From Candidatus Omnitrophota bacterium (GTDB taxonomy: Bacteria > Omnitrophota > Gorgyraeia > Pluralincolimonadales > Pluralincolimonadaceae): a DNA stretch of 54,328 bases. The stretch's first letter is position 1. Every line of letters starts with the position of its first letter. Location of the stretch: positions 1-54,328 of the forward strand of contig JAUYOH010000104.1 of assembly GCA_030695925.1 (NCBI GenBank), written 5' to 3'. Below, piece after piece: positions 6,883-16,725 of this stretch. A program made the position numbers and the translations under genes. The notes below the pieces were generated by a model. That model saw only the letters and a program-made list of their open reading frames with translations. It was not told the DNA's origin and did not search any database.

Positions 6883-7592
6883 CTTATGAGCGCCAGCATT
6901 TCTTTTACGGCCCGATCCAGCCCGACGAATACCGCCCTCGAGATTATCGAGTGGCCGATGTTCAGTTCTTCTATGCCTTCTATCTTCGCGACAGCCGAGA
7001 CATTGCTGTAATTCAGCCCGTGTCCGGCATTGACGCGTAACCCTGAGCGGATGGTATATTCAGTCGCCTCAACCAGTTTCTTCAGCTGTGTCTGTCTTAC
7101 GTGGTTATCTTTCGCGTTCGCGTACTCACCGGTATGCAGTTCTAAGAACTCCGCTCCTGTTTTGGTCGCGGCGTCGATCTGTTTTCTGTCCGCGTCTATA
7201 AATAGACTTACGACTATCCCTTTCTGCCGCAGTTTATGTACAACCTCGGAAATCTCTCTGCCGTATTTAACGCAATCAAGCCCTCCCTCGGTCGTAAGTT
7301 CCTTACGCCTTTCCGGGACCAGCGTGGCTTCATCGGGCCTTACCTTCAGGGCTATACCTACTATCTCCTTGGCGATAGACATCTCCATATTCAGCCGGGT
7401 CCTTATTGTCTTCCTTAATATATATAAGTCTTTTTCGTTTATATGCCGCCTGTCTTCGCGCAAGTGGCTGACTATGGAATCGCATCCGGCCGCCTCACAT
7501 AGGCTCGCCGCCAGGACGGGTTCCGGCTCAACGCCTCCCCTCGCCTGTCTTAATGTCGCGACATGATCTATATTTACGCCTAATTTTGGCAT
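6879..7592 (-). CDS. pdxJ: Pyridoxine 5'-phosphate synthase
   Basis: Condenses 3-amino-2-oxopropyl phosphate with 1-deoxyxylulose 5-phosphate in the DXP-dependent vitamin B6 pathway. The 237-aa TIM barrel starts with the family signature [16 protein letters not shown]. It also shows [15 protein letters not shown]-type strand (NMEMSIAKE), ELHTGEYA and [11 protein letters not shown], and [15 protein letters not shown] near the end. It sits between the ybbR gene (15-base gap) and acpS (4-base overlap), a common pdxJ-acpS pair. Confidence 0.97.
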   Translation of the reverse strand: MPKLGVNIDHVATLRQARGGVEPEPVLAASLCEAAGCDSIVSHLREDRRHINEKDLYILRKTIRTRLNMEMSIAKEIVGIALKVRPDEATLVPERRKELTTEGGLDCVKYGREISEVVHKLRQKGIVVSLFIDADRKQIDAATKTGAEFLELHTGEYANAKDNHVRQTQLKKLVEATEYTIRSGLRVNAGHGLNYSNVSAVAKIEGIEELNIGHSIISRAVFVGLDRAVKEMLALIR

Positions 7593-7607
7593 CTTGATTT
7601 ACGGGGG

Positions 7608-8036
7608 TTACCGGGCTTTCTCGATAGGAATGGTGACATCAACGATTCCGCCGGAGCCGTAGAACCTCACTCCCTTGACCAGCTCTAATGGCGCCATCAA
7701 AGTACAGGTCTTGTTCTGACCGGTAACATCGATCTGCCATGTCCTCAAAGAGCCTATCTTGTCTACTATGCGTTTTGGCCCCATTATAAAAGTAGTATCC
7801 GGCTTTACCGTTATATTGTCCGAACGGAGAACGTAATTTTCTGCTGGATGGCCGACGATTACGGGGACGATCTTTACTTCTTTGACGACATTCGCCTGCG
7901 TATAACTGACCCAGAACGGCAGTCTTTCTTCGCCCGGCATATGCCGCGACTCTTCAGCGACATAATACCAAGTGATGATCGCCAGCGCCAACGATACTAT
8001 CTTAAGCCAAAAATTTTTTCCCAGCCAGCTAGTCAT
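7608..8036 (-). CDS. YbbR-domain protein, probable CdaA regulator
   Basis: A 142-aa protein with an N-terminal membrane anchor (residues about 8-26, LKIVSLALAIITWYYVA) and one YbbR-like extracytoplasmic domain. Proteins of this kind (CdaR in Firmicutes) adjoin and modulate the diadenylate cyclase CdaA. The start overlaps the cdaA stop by 8 bases, which supports that pairing. It is shorter than CdaR, which normally has several YbbR repeats. Confidence 0.82.
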   Translation of the reverse strand: MTSWLGKNFWLKIVSLALAIITWYYVAEESRHMPGEERLPFWVSYTQANVVKEVKIVPVIVGHPAENYVLRSDNITVKPDTTFIMGPKRIVDKIGSLRTWQIDVTGQNKTCTLMAPLELVKGVRFYGSGGIVDVTIPIEKAR

Positions 8037-8865
8037 GTTTTTTCTTAAAGAATAGGTTGGCGGATAATTTTATCCGCGGCCGTTTCTCTTTCTTCGGCCT
8101 GTATAAAAGCACGCGCAGATGGTTTATCAGGCGCTCCCTGTCCAGATCATGTGTCAATTTCCCGGCATTCGCGACGGAGATAATGCCCGTTTCCTCGGAT
8201 ACCACGACACATACCGCGTCGGTCTCCTCGCTTAACCCTATCGCCGCCCTGTGCCTGGTGCCCAATAATTTGTTCACGTCCGGATTTTGTGTCAGCGGAA
8301 AAAGACAGCCGGCCGCGACTATCCTGTCGCCGTGGATGATGACGCCGCCGTCATGTAAAGGGGTATTCGGCATAAATATCGTGTTAAGGAGCTCGCTGGT
8401 CAGGTTGCTGTCGATCGCCACACCGCTTTCCAGATACGGTTCCAGACTTACTTCTCTTTGTATCGCCAGGATCGTCCCTATCTTCTTCTTGGATAGCATC
8501 GAGGCGGACTTAGCGACCTCCTCGATAGTCCTCTCTTCGGTTATTATGCTGCCGAAGACCTTCTCCCTGCCTATCCTCGCAAGGCCGCTGCGCATCTCCG
8601 GCTGGAATACGATCAGGAAGGCGATCACCGAAAGGGCGAATAACTTCATGAATATCCAGTTGATGACGTCGAATCTTAGCTGCTGGGTAAGAAAAAATAT
8701 TATCGCTATGATTATTATGCCGCGCAGGACCTGCACGGCGCGCGTGCCTTTGATAAAGACAAACAAACGATAGATAATAAACCACAGGACCGCTATCTCT
8801 ATTATAGGTTTCCAGATCAGATTCACTATCTCACTTATCGTCCCTATTCTGCTGATATCAAACAT
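8029..8865 (-). CDS. cdaA: Diadenylate cyclase (c-di-AMP synthase)
   Basis: Makes cyclic di-AMP from two ATP at the inner membrane. Three hydrophobic helices fill residues about 20-95, followed by the DAC domain. The two signature motifs are HDGG at 171-174 (DGA in most family members) and RHR at 204-206 in LGTRHRAAIG; VVVSEETG follows. At 278 aa the length is normal. The gene overlaps folP upstream (8 bases) and the YbbR gene downstream, so c-di-AMP synthesis and folate synthesis share a transcript. Confidence 0.95.
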   Translation of the reverse strand: MFDISRIGTISEIVNLIWKPIIEIAVLWFIIYRLFVFIKGTRAVQVLRGIIIIAIIFFLTQQLRFDVINWIFMKLFALSVIAFLIVFQPEMRSGLARIGREKVFGSIITEERTIEEVAKSASMLSKKKIGTILAIQREVSLEPYLESGVAIDSNLTSELLNTIFMPNTPLHDGGVIIHGDRIVAAGCLFPLTQNPDVNKLLGTRHRAAIGLSEETDAVCVVVSEETGIISVANAGKLTHDLDRERLINHLRVLLYRPKKEKRPRIKLSANLFFKKKHD

Positions 8866-10054
8866 TTAAAATGGCATCCGTTAAGCGCGCGACTTGGCGC
8901 ATCTGGTCAACATCATGGATCCGTAATATGTTCACTCCGTTTTGGATCGCGACCGCGACCGATGCCGCGGTACCGAACAATCTCTCTTGCGCTTCCGCGG
9001 CCAATACTTTTCCGATAAAGGACTTCCTCGACGTCCCGACTAAGATAGGATAGCCTAACGACTTGAATTCGCGCAACCTCTTAAGTATCTCCAAGTTGTG
9101 CTCAACCGTCTTGCCGAACCCTATCCCGGGGTCGATGATTATACTATTATCGGATATCCCGGCGTCTTTGGCGATACTTATGCTGCGCCGCAGACCCTCT
9201 GTTATATCGCATACCAAAGACTTATACTTGGGATTCTTCTGCATCGTGCGTGGCGTCCCTTTCATGTGCGTAAGGACGATCGCCGCTTTATGCTTCTTTA
9301 CGAGCCTCGCTATCTTCGGCTCTTTCTTTAATCCCGATATATCGTTTACTATAACGGCTCCGCAATCAAGCGCCTTTCGCGCGACCGAAAGTTTCGAGGT
9401 ATCGACCGAAATCGGCACTTTTATTTTTTTTGCCAAGACTCTTATCAGAGGGACGACTCTTTCGCATTCCTCTTCGGCCGAGACCGTCCTCGCACCGGGC
9501 CGTGTGGATTCGCCGCCGACATCGATTATATCCGCGCCCTGGCTTTCCATCTCGATGGCGCGTCTTACCGCTTCTTCCCTGTCCGTATACAGCCCGCCGT
9601 CGGAGAAGGAATCCGGCGTGACGTTCAATATCCCCATTATATGCGTCCGCGCGCCTAACTTCAATTTATATCTGCCGGCGCTAAGGATAAAATCGCGCTT
9701 GTTGAGATTATCCTCAAGCAAGCGCAACTTCTTTCCCAATTCGGAAAGGCCGAGCGGTTGTCTCTCTAATTTTTCACAGAGCTGATCTATCTGGGCTATA
9801 GTACCGATTATGATGCCTTCGGCATTTTTAGTTCTTTTTATAAACGCGTCCCACGAGACGGCACAATCGCCGCCTATCGAGAGCATATCCTGTTTCAATA
9901 TATTAAGCGCGACGGAATCCAGCCCTTTAATTTTTATTACTCTTGAAAGCGCTTTAGGCGCCATGATACCGATTCCGCCCGGATGCACCTTCAGCGCCCG
10001 CAGCTCATCCGCTATCTCGTCTATATCTTTAAGTTCCAGCAGCCGGAGATTCAT
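8858..10054 (-). CDS. folP: Dihydropteroate synthase with N-terminal extension
   Basis: Joins pterin pyrophosphate and p-aminobenzoate to dihydropteroate in folate synthesis. The catalytic TIM barrel begins near residue 135 with MGILNVTPDSFSDGG, followed by DVGGESTRPGA, VSVDTSK-type strand (PISVDTSKLSVA), VNDISG, LTHMKGTP, DPGIGFGKT and GTSRKSFIG. About 130 residues precede the barrel and are absent from short enzymes such as that of E. coli (about 280 aa); their role is unknown to me. The gene overlaps ftsH upstream by 26 bases and cdaA downstream by 8. Confidence 0.95.
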   Translation of the reverse strand: MNLRLLELKDIDEIADELRALKVHPGGIGIMAPKALSRVIKIKGLDSVALNILKQDMLSIGGDCAVSWDAFIKRTKNAEGIIIGTIAQIDQLCEKLERQPLGLSELGKKLRLLEDNLNKRDFILSAGRYKLKLGARTHIMGILNVTPDSFSDGGLYTDREEAVRRAIEMESQGADIIDVGGESTRPGARTVSAEEECERVVPLIRVLAKKIKVPISVDTSKLSVARKALDCGAVIVNDISGLKKEPKIARLVKKHKAAIVLTHMKGTPRTMQKNPKYKSLVCDITEGLRRSISIAKDAGISDNSIIIDPGIGFGKTVEHNLEILKRLREFKSLGYPILVGTSRKSFIGKVLAAEAQERLFGTAASVAVAIQNGVNILRIHDVDQMRQVARLTDAILNV

Positions 10055-11924
10055 TATCGGGAAGCCCTAAGAGCCGCCTTACCTCTTTAACGTCCAAGAC
10101 CTCTTTTTCGAGCAGCGTCTCAGCAAGCAGTTTTAACTTGTCCCTGTTATTAGTGAGCGCCTCTTTCGCGCGGTTGTAACAGTCGTCTATTATGCGTTTG
10201 ACCTCTTGGTCTATCAATAAGGCGGTCTGGTCGCTGTAATTTCTCTCTTCCAAGATGTCCCTTCCTAAGAATATCTGATCCTGCCTCTTTCCGAACGTGA
10301 GCGGGCCCAGTTTATCGCTCATTCCAAACTCGGTGACCATGCTCCGTGCCATCTCGGTCGCCACCTGCATATCGTTCCGCGCGCCGGTAGTTATATCGGC
10401 AAATATCAATTCTTCCGATGCCCTGCCGCCCAGCGAGACCGTAATATCGGCAAGCAGTTCTGACTTGGCTCTATAATATCTGTCTTCGGTCGGTGCCGTA
10501 AGAGTATATCCGCCCGCCATACCCCTTGGCAGTATAGTCACCTTGTGCAGGCTCTCGGCGCCGGGGATCAATAAAGATAATAAAGCGTGCCCTGCCTCGT
10601 GGTACGCCGTTATCTCTTTCTCGTGAGTCGTGATGACACGGCTCTTCTTCGCGGGCCCGGCTATGACGCGTTCGATAGACTCCTCAAGCTCCTCCATCGT
10701 AACGGCCTCCTTGTTCCTGCGCGCGGCAAGTAATGCCGCCTCGTTTACAAGGTTCGCCAAATCCGCGCCCGAGAAACCCACGGTCCTGCGGGCAATTAAT
10801 TTAAGGTCCACCTCAGGCGCTAATTTCACATTTCTCACATGAACCTTCAATATCGCCTCCCTGCCGACGATATCTGGCCTGCTTACGACTATGATTCTAT
10901 CAAATCTGCCGGGACGCAACAGCGCCGGGTCCAGGACATCGGGCCTGTTTGTCGCGGCGATTAATATGACACCTTCCTGCGTATTAAATCCGTCCATCTC
11001 GACTAAAAGCGCGTTTAGGGTCTGCTCACGCTCGTCGTGCCCGCCGCCTATGCCGGCGAAACGCTGCCTTCCGACCGCGTCTATCTCATTGACGAAGATG
11101 ATACATCCTTTTCCGCCGATGTGCGCGGCCTTCTTCGCCTGCTCGAAGAGGTCACGCACTCTGGATGCGCCCACGCCGACGAACATCTCGACAAAATCGG
11201 ACCCGCTTATCGAGAAGAAAGGCACTCCCGCCTCTCCGGCGACCGCCTTGGCCAGAAGGGTTTTTCCCGTGCCCGGCGGGCCGATCAATAAAACGCCTTT
11301 CGGTATCTTGCCGCCGAGGCGCTGGAATTTTCGGGGATCTTTTAAGAATTCTATTATTTCCTGAAGTTCTTCCTTCGCCTCATCGACTCCAGCGACATCC
11401 TGAAAGGTGATCTTTAACTGTTCGCCTAATATCTGCCTCGCGCGGCTCTTGCCGAACGACAGGATCCTGCCGCCTCCGGACTGCGCGCTGCGCGATATCA
11501 GAAACCAGAAGAGCAGGACAAATATAAGCGGCCCCAGGATCGTATAGAATACGTTAGCCCAGAACGTCCGCGGTATCCTGATCCTGAAATCGGATACGTT
11601 CTCCCTTAAGAGTCTGATAATATCCGGGTCGTTTTCCGCGATATTGACTAGATAGCGCGAGCCGTCCGTAAATTCCCCCTCGATTATATTCTCCGACTTT
11701 ACAGCCGATTTTATCTTCTGCTCGGCTTTATTATGGACGACATAATTCGAGAACTCGGAGAGACTGAGCTCCCTCGGCTGTGCCACTCCTATGGACTGGT
11801 TTGTGGTGCGCCATATATACGATAGCATCAACAAGAGCATGATCCCAAACAGGAGACGCTGGAGCGTTATCTGCAGCCGATTATTGTTCTTCTTGTTATT
11901 CTTTCTCTTTTGGCCGTTACTCAT
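10029..11924 (-). CDS. ftsH: ATP-dependent zinc metalloprotease FtsH, variant Walker B
   Basis: A 631-aa membrane AAA+ protease that degrades misfolded and regulatory membrane and cytosolic proteins. Two membrane helices (residues about 22-38 and 125-144) flank a small periplasmic domain. Walker A GPPGTGKT is at 215-222, the SRH with RPGRFDR at 337-343, and the zinc site HEAGH at 442-446 with SEELIFAD as the third-ligand region. The Walker B reads [12 protein letters not shown], with Asn279 where the family has Asp (FIDEID). Glu280 is kept. A strong AAGGAAGG ribosome site and an extended -10 promoter (11952-11981) lie upstream. Confidence 0.97.
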   Translation of the reverse strand: MSNGQKRKNNKKNNNRLQITLQRLLFGIMLLLMLSYIWRTTNQSIGVAQPRELSLSEFSNYVVHNKAEQKIKSAVKSENIIEGEFTDGSRYLVNIAENDPDIIRLLRENVSDFRIRIPRTFWANVFYTILGPLIFVLLFWFLISRSAQSGGGRILSFGKSRARQILGEQLKITFQDVAGVDEAKEELQEIIEFLKDPRKFQRLGGKIPKGVLLIGPPGTGKTLLAKAVAGEAGVPFFSISGSDFVEMFVGVGASRVRDLFEQAKKAAHIGGKGCIIFVNEIDAVGRQRFAGIGGGHDEREQTLNALLVEMDGFNTQEGVILIAATNRPDVLDPALLRPGRFDRIIVVSRPDIVGREAILKVHVRNVKLAPEVDLKLIARRTVGFSGADLANLVNEAALLAARRNKEAVTMEELEESIERVIAGPAKKSRVITTHEKEITAYHEAGHALLSLLIPGAESLHKVTILPRGMAGGYTLTAPTEDRYYRAKSELLADITVSLGGRASEELIFADITTGARNDMQVATEMARSMVTEFGMSDKLGPLTFGKRQDQIFLGRDILEERNYSDQTALLIDQEVKRIIDDCYNRAKEALTNNRDKLKLLAETLLEKEVLDVKEVRRLLGLPDNESPAAGT

Positions 11925-11951
11925 CTTGAATCCTTCCTTTAGTAAAATTTG

Positions 11952-11981
11952 ATTATATCAGAAAAAATCCGTAAAAGGCAA
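11952..11981 (-). promoter_or_regulatory. Sigma-70-type promoter for ftsH operon
   Basis: On the minus strand, -35 TTGCCT (11981-11976), an 18-base spacer and -10 TATAAT (11957-11952) preceded by TGA, an extended -10 element. It lies in the 62-base gap between tilS and ftsH. Transcription would start about 20 bases before the ftsH ATG, leaving room for the AAGGAAGG ribosome site. Confidence 0.75.
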
Positions 11982-11986
11982 GAAAA

Positions 11987-13408
11987 TTAGGCGGCCCTTT
12001 TATAGGAAAGTTTAAGTATGCGCCTTGTCCCGGAAGTCATCTTTACTTCATCGGAAAGGCGCAGGCCGCAGACCCAGATTATCTTTCTGCCGGATACGAC
12101 GAGGGGGATTGAACTTCTCCGGCCGCGGGGGATCTTTCCGTCAACGTAAAAATCCTGGAGTTTCTTCTCGGATGCCATTCCGAGCGGCTTAAACCTGTCG
12201 CCCTTCTCCCATGTCCTTAAATACAAGGGATGTTTTAGTCTCGCGTAATCCATATATTCTACATTAGTTGGCTTGCCGAACCTGACCCTCGTCCTGACAA
12301 ACTCTGACTCGAATATCAGGCCTAATTCGGGCACATGCGTCTTCCCGGGAATCAGAAGTTGCCTCCGGATTTTCCCCGAAGGGGAAGGGCGCAAACCCGA
12401 AGGGCTTGAGCGGGGCGCTTCTTCGGTCTTATTGAAAATGAGCGAATTCCCTGCCCTGCTGACTCTTATCTTATCCGGCAAGTCTAGGGCGCCTTTATTT
12501 GCCTCGATTAACCCTTCTATATCTTCGATATGGGAATAGTCTATCCTGCGCAAGTCCCCTTTTAAGACCTCTATCGCCTTCCGTAATATCCCCCTGCGTA
12601 TGCCGGTTGGCTTAGTCTTAAAATTACGAAGCGGGATCCTGACCGAATGCCTATTTATCTTGGCGCATCTTTCGAATTCTCTATCGATTAGATCCGCAAG
12701 GACCTCATAGTCATAAGTAAGGCTTTGAGCATTTCTAACCAAAGCCTCTTTTATATTCGGATTATAGCCCTTTAGATAAGCGAGCAACTCGTGCCTTATC
12801 CTGTTCCTCAAAAATTTCGTCATCGTATTTGTGATATCTTGCCTTGGCTTGATATTCAGGGCGCGCAGATAGACCTCGACATCGCTCCTCCAGGCCTCGA
12901 TCAATGGCCTTATAATCAATTTGCCGTCCATCTTTCGCGACGGCGGGATCCCGCGCAAGCCTCCAAGTCCGGCACCGCGTATCATCCTCATTAAGACCGT
13001 CTCGGCTTGGTCGTCCAAGGTATGGCCGAAGGCGATCTTTGAGGCACCCACTTCTTTGGCCGTATTCAACAGGAATTCATATCTCTTCTCGCGGGCCGCT
13101 TCCTCCAAAGAAAGGCCGGCCTTTCTGGCGTATGCCGGAACATCCGCTTCTCCGAATATCAAAGGCAATCTAAGCCTCTGGGAGAGCGCGTAGACATAAT
13201 CGCGGTCTTTCTTCGCCTCCCCGGCGCCGCGGAACATATGGTTAAAATTGGCGATAGACAATTTGAGGAGGTAATCGTACTTAAGGTCGTTTAAGACGAA
13301 GAGGAGCGCTGTGGAGTCCGGGCCGCCCGATACGGCGACGACGACGCTGTCCCCTCTCTCGAGAAACCTGTATCTTTTAACGGTATTTTTAACCTTCTCT
13401 AGTAGCAT
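11987..13408 (-). CDS. tilS: tRNA(Ile)-lysidine synthetase
   Basis: Converts the wobble cytidine of CAU-anticodon tRNA-Ile to lysidine so that it reads AUA. The 473-aa protein has the PP-loop VAVSGGPDSTALL at residues about 24-36 and the family's HMFRG and GHTLDDQAETVLMR motifs. RNRIRHELLAYL follows, then the C-terminal TilS domain (KLQDFYVDGKIPRGRRS, IPLV, IIWVCGLRLSDEVK). The start overlaps the upstream 79-aa ORF by 10 bases. A tRNA with a CAT anticodon is encoded 240 bases upstream. Confidence 0.95.
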   Translation of the reverse strand: MLLEKVKNTVKRYRFLERGDSVVVAVSGGPDSTALLFVLNDLKYDYLLKLSIANFNHMFRGAGEAKKDRDYVYALSQRLRLPLIFGEADVPAYARKAGLSLEEAAREKRYEFLLNTAKEVGASKIAFGHTLDDQAETVLMRMIRGAGLGGLRGIPPSRKMDGKLIIRPLIEAWRSDVEVYLRALNIKPRQDITNTMTKFLRNRIRHELLAYLKGYNPNIKEALVRNAQSLTYDYEVLADLIDREFERCAKINRHSVRIPLRNFKTKPTGIRRGILRKAIEVLKGDLRRIDYSHIEDIEGLIEANKGALDLPDKIRVSRAGNSLIFNKTEEAPRSSPSGLRPSPSGKIRRQLLIPGKTHVPELGLIFESEFVRTRVRFGKPTNVEYMDYARLKHPLYLRTWEKGDRFKPLGMASEKKLQDFYVDGKIPRGRRSSIPLVVSGRKIIWVCGLRLSDEVKMTSGTRRILKLSYKRAA

Positions 13409-13638
13409 GATAGACTCAAGAGCACCGTCGCTAGGGCGGCGATAATAAGGAAAAGGCCCATGATCCTGGTGTTGCGGATTTCTTTTGACATGGAGACCGG
13501 CTCGATTCGCCAGTTTATCTGCTCATAGAATTTTTTCTGGAACTCGATCGCCGAAGAGGGCTTTAGCGACAGGAATAATCCTATCGCTATGCTTCCTGCG
13601 GAAACTAAGATAAGGAATAACTGAAATAACATTCTCAT
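13399..13638 (-). CDS. Small two-helix membrane protein
   Basis: A 79-aa protein of unknown function. It has hydrophobic segments at residues about 4-24 and 58-77 with a charged loop between them, so both ends should lie on the same side of the membrane. It overlaps the tilS start by 10 bases and starts 9 bases after the tRNA-Met gene ends, so it is probably transcribed with both. Confidence 0.7.
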   Translation of the reverse strand: MRMLFQLFLILVSAGSIAIGLFLSLKPSSAIEFQKKFYEQINWRIEPVSMSKEIRNTRIMGLFLIIAALATVLLSLSCY

Positions 13639-13646
13639 ATAAATCT

Positions 13647-13723
13647 TGGTGGCGGCGATCCGGATCGAACGGATGACATAGCGGGTATGAGCCGCTCGCT
13701 CTAACCAACTGAGCTACGCCGCC
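13647..13723 (-). tRNA. tRNA-Met (CAT)
   Basis: A 77-base tRNA. Acceptor GGCGGCG pairs with CGCCGCC, followed by discriminator A and an encoded CCA. The anticodon stem AGCGG/CCGCT encloses CTCATAC (CAT). The body closely resembles elongator tRNA-Met of many bacteria. A CAT anticodon is also found in lysidine-modified tRNA-Ile2, and the nearness of tilS makes that worth considering, but the sequence favours Met. Confidence 0.93.
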
Positions 13724-13735
13724 CTCATTTTGTAC

Positions 13736-13763
13736 CTTATAAATGTTATCACAACCTCGTCAA
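13736..13763 (-). promoter_or_regulatory. Promoter of tRNA-Met / tilS unit
   Basis: On the minus strand, -35 TTGACG (13763-13758), 16-base spacer and -10 TATAAG (13741-13736). It lies 12 bases before the tRNA 5' end, in the gap after larE. It makes the tRNA-Met, the 79-aa protein and tilS a unit separate from the long operon upstream. Confidence 0.75.
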
Positions 13764-13778
13764 AAAGCAAGCCTTCGT

Positions 13779-14591
13779 TTAATCGGAATGCCTTTTCCTA
13801 CTCAAAACCTCATTCATGCTGCCTGTGCGATAACCTTTTAAATCGACCGTCACATATTTAAAACCGAGCGCGTTAAGTCTTTTGACGATATCCCCGCCTG
13901 CTTTATCATCGATGAGCCTTTTTATATCTTCAGGCGCGACCTCGATCCTGGCGACATCTCCGTGAGAACGGACCCTGACCTGTTTGAGGACAAATCTCTT
14001 ACGCACTGCCTCCTCTGCCGCCTCGATCCTGTTTAATTTCTTTCCGGTGACCGCCTCGTAATAAGGTATGCGCGACGCAAGGCACGCGTAAGAAGGCTTA
14101 TCCCATGTCGGCAACCCTAATCTTTTTGATAACCTTCTTATATCATCCTTGGTCAGGCGCGCTTCTTTTAACGGGCTCCGGACTTTATTTTCTTTCGCCG
14201 CGAGGGCCCCCGGCCTGAAATCTTTTTTGTCGTCATAGTTTGAGGCATCGGCGACATATCTAAAACCGCCCCTTTCGGCTATCCTACTTAACTTACAGAA
14301 GAGCTCACTCTTGCAGTAATAACACCTGCGCGGAGGGTTCGCCTTAAAATTCGGGTCCTCCAGTTCTTTGGTCCTGATCACCATATGTTTTACACCGATC
14401 AATCGGGCCAGCCTCTTTGCGTCTTTCAGTTCGGATTTCGGGAAAGTCTCTGAGGTAGCGGTGACGGCCAATACATTCTTCCTTCCGAGGATATCTTTCG
14501 CGGCTTTAACTAAAAAGGTGGAATCAACCCCTCCCGAGAACGCGATCACCACCCTGCCCATCTTCTTAAGAATCCTCTTTAATCTATCCAT
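13779..14591 (-). CDS. larE: LarE-family ATP-dependent sulfur transferase
   Basis: A PP-loop enzyme that adenylates a substrate carboxylate and transfers sulfur. In the characterised pathway it makes the nickel-pincer cofactor of lactate racemase. The 270-aa protein has [15 protein letters not shown] at residues about 13-27, [11 protein letters not shown] near residue 88 and [13 protein letters not shown] near residue 160. The Cys in CLASR is the sulfur-donating or cluster-binding position in the family; together with the CxxC it could hold an iron-sulfur cluster. No larB, larC or larA is nearby. It overlaps mnmA upstream by 13 bases, so a different thiolation role is conceivable. Confidence 0.88.
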   Translation of the reverse strand: MDRLKRILKKMGRVVIAFSGGVDSTFLVKAAKDILGRKNVLAVTATSETFPKSELKDAKRLARLIGVKHMVIRTKELEDPNFKANPPRRCYYCKSELFCKLSRIAERGGFRYVADASNYDDKKDFRPGALAAKENKVRSPLKEARLTKDDIRRLSKRLGLPTWDKPSYACLASRIPYYEAVTGKKLNRIEAAEEAVRKRFVLKQVRVRSHGDVARIEVAPEDIKRLIDDKAGGDIVKRLNALGFKYVTVDLKGYRTGSMNEVLSRKRHSD

Positions 14592-15646
14592 CCGCCCCCC
14601 AAGACCTTTTCATCCCCATACAAAACTACCGCCTGCCCCGGAGTAATGGCATGTTGCGGTTCATCAAATACCACTTTTATCTTGCTATCGGAAAACGGGA
14701 AAACTTCGCAGCCGGCCTTTGGGTGATTATATCTTATCCTCGCTTTCGCGCGGATACCTTCCTTAAGGCCGCCGAGCGCCATCCATGAGATATCAGAGGC
14801 GACTAGTTCATTACCCTTTACCGCCTCGATGTCTCCTAATACGATCTGATTTTTTTCGGTGTCTATCTTGACTATATATAAAGGCTTGGACGCGGCGATA
14901 CCCAAACCCTCCCTTTGCCCTATCGTATAAAAAGCGATGCCCTTATGTTCACCCAGGACTTTTCCGTCCGTATCCACTATCCTGCCCGGCTTGATGCCGC
15001 TTATCTTATCCTTTATGAAATCCCTGTAGTCGCCCTTGACTATGAAACATATATCCTGGCTCTCGGGCTTATCGGAGACTCTTAAGCGGCTCGATTTGGC
15101 TATTTGCCTTACCTCTTTTTTTGTAAGTCCGCCCAGCGGAAGTAGGACATCTTTAAGTTGCTCCTGAGTAAGGTTAAACAAGACATACGACTGGTCTTTC
15201 GATTTATCCTTTCCCTCGTTTATAAAATACCGTCCGCTTACTCCGTCTTTGGCTATTAACGCATAATGACCTGTAGCGATATAATCGGCATTTAAACTCT
15301 TTGCTTTATCCAATAACCTGCCGAATTTTATCTTCTGGTTACAGACGATGCAGGGATTCGGCGTCCGGCCCCTCGCGTACTCGGCGCAGAAATAATCTAT
15401 GACGCCGCTTTTAAAATCATCCTCGAGGTTCATCACATAATGCGGGATCCCAAGTTGGGCAGCCACGGCACGCGCGTCTTCAATGGCCTCAACAGAACAG
15501 CAACTTTTCTCGCCGTGCGCTCCGCACAATGACGAGGGCCATAACCGCATCGTAACGCCGATGACCTCGTAACCCTCTTCCTTCAACAAAAAAGCGGCGA
15601 CCGAAGAATCAACGCCGCCGCTCATAGCGACAACCGCTCTTCTCAC
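14579..15646 (-). CDS. mnmA: tRNA-uridine 2-sulfurtransferase
   Basis: Makes 2-thiouridine at the wobble position of tRNA-Glu, -Gln and -Lys. The 355-aa protein opens with the PP-loop [15 protein letters not shown]. It carries the catalytic Cys in [15 protein letters not shown] and the second Cys in SQDICF; ATGHYA, DQSYVLF and [10 protein letters not shown] are also conserved. The start is GTG at 15646. It is followed by larE (13-base overlap), another PP-loop enzyme, and follows the lipoprotein gene by 8 bases. Confidence 0.97.
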   Translation of the reverse strand: MRRAVVAMSGGVDSSVAAFLLKEEGYEVIGVTMRLWPSSLCGAHGEKSCCSVEAIEDARAVAAQLGIPHYVMNLEDDFKSGVIDYFCAEYARGRTPNPCIVCNQKIKFGRLLDKAKSLNADYIATGHYALIAKDGVSGRYFINEGKDKSKDQSYVLFNLTQEQLKDVLLPLGGLTKKEVRQIAKSSRLRVSDKPESQDICFIVKGDYRDFIKDKISGIKPGRIVDTDGKVLGEHKGIAFYTIGQREGLGIAASKPLYIVKIDTEKNQIVLGDIEAVKGNELVASDISWMALGGLKEGIRAKARIRYNHPKAGCEVFPFSDSKIKVVFDEPQHAITPGQAVVLYGDEKVLGGGWID

Positions 15647-15654
15647 TTATCCAT

Positions 15655-16725
15655 TTACCTCTTGATCTTCCGCAAAATTAAAATGACCACGGTCATCAGC
15701 GCAACGGCTAAGATAGCGACGGCGACATAATTCAGTTTCCTTGACGTCGCCCGCAGCGTATATTCTTTAAATAAAAAATCAGCCGGTGAGAACTCCCATT
15801 TCGCGACATTCCTGCTGACCTCTTGTGAGTTGGCGCTTACGATCTTACCCGGCATAACAACTGATATATTAAACGGGTAACTCTTAAAGATCGACATGCC
15901 GTAGACTCCGAAGGCATCATCATAATTATCCTCCGCTAATCGTTCCCCGTAAGCACCGGCCTTCTCCTCGTACTTCTTATAGGCCTCTCTTAGTTTACGC
16001 AAAACCTCTTGCCGGTTTACTCCCTTGTCGCGCGATACGATATAATCGGCCATGAACGGCAGAAATTCTTCCTCGCCATATCTTCTCTCGTACTCATCCA
16101 TCTTTTCCTTAAATTCCACGTTATCTTCGTCGGCAAGGCTGCTGCCCTTCTTTAAGAACGCTGTCATTAAATAATCGACATAGGGACGATATCTCTCGTT
16201 TAGGAGCGCCTTTATTTTTTCTTTCTCAAGAAGCCGGGGGAATATATCCGTTAAATCCTTGACGGCCTCATCCAGGTTGTGGCTATACCATCTCTCGCAA
16301 AATTCCCTGAACTGTCTCTCATCGGTCGAATCCTTATAGGTCTCTTCATATTCATAAGTCGCGAATAAGATATTTTTCCTGATCTTTAGCGAGAACCTAT
16401 TATCTGAGACGTACCCCGGCTTTGCCCCCTTTCTCACATAATCAGGCGCGAGGTTATTTAAGTCCTTAAATAACCGCTTGGCCTCGTAGGTATAGTCCGG
16501 AGATTTGTCCTTTACGTCCTTCTCCGATTCCAAGCTGCCTCCGGCGGGTAAATCATAATTTTTGATCAATTCATCTTTCTCGCTTGCCCCGTCGGCGGTA
16601 TAGGTCGTTATCCTGAAACCCGAGCCGTCATCGTTTATCTTCGTCAAGGCCGTAAAATTGATATAGCACCCGCTTAAGGATAAGGTGACAATGGCCGACA
16701 AAAACAAAAGAGAAATCCTTTTCAC
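15655..16725 (-). CDS. Predicted lipoprotein with C-terminal membrane helix
   Basis: A 356-aa exported protein of unknown function. The N-terminus is a lipoprotein signal peptide with lipobox LSGC (Cys20). A membrane helix (about 332-350) is followed by the positive tail LRKIKR, so the protein would be held at both ends. The body is charged and probably largely helical, with a beta-rich start. The GTG start overlaps the nfnB stop (GTGA). Confidence 0.75.
   Translation of the reverse strand: MKRISLLFLSAIVTLSLSGCYINFTALTKINDDGSGFRITTYTADGASEKDELIKNYDLPAGGSLESEKDVKDKSPDYTYEAKRLFKDLNNLAPDYVRKGAKPGYVSDNRFSLKIRKNILFATYEYEETYKDSTDERQFREFCERWYSHNLDEAVKDLTDIFPRLLEKEKIKALLNERYRPYVDYLMTAFLKKGSSLADEDNVEFKEKMDEYERRYGEEEFLPFMADYIVSRDKGVNRQEVLRKLREAYKKYEEKAGAYGERLAEDNYDDAFGVYGMSIFKSYPFNISVVMPGKIVSANSQEVSRNVAKWEFSPADFLFKEYTLRATSRKLNYVAVAILAVALMTVVILILRKIKR

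Noticed and set aside
8340-8360. DGG in place of DGA in CdaA as a sign of inactivity
   Set aside because: The catalytic Asp and the RHR motif are intact, and Gly for Ala at this position is a mild change likely found in active enzymes.
13647-13723. CAT tRNA as tRNA-Ile2, the TilS substrate
   Set aside because: Proximity to tilS is suggestive, but the arms match elongator tRNA-Met of many bacteria. A covariance-based isotype model would settle it.
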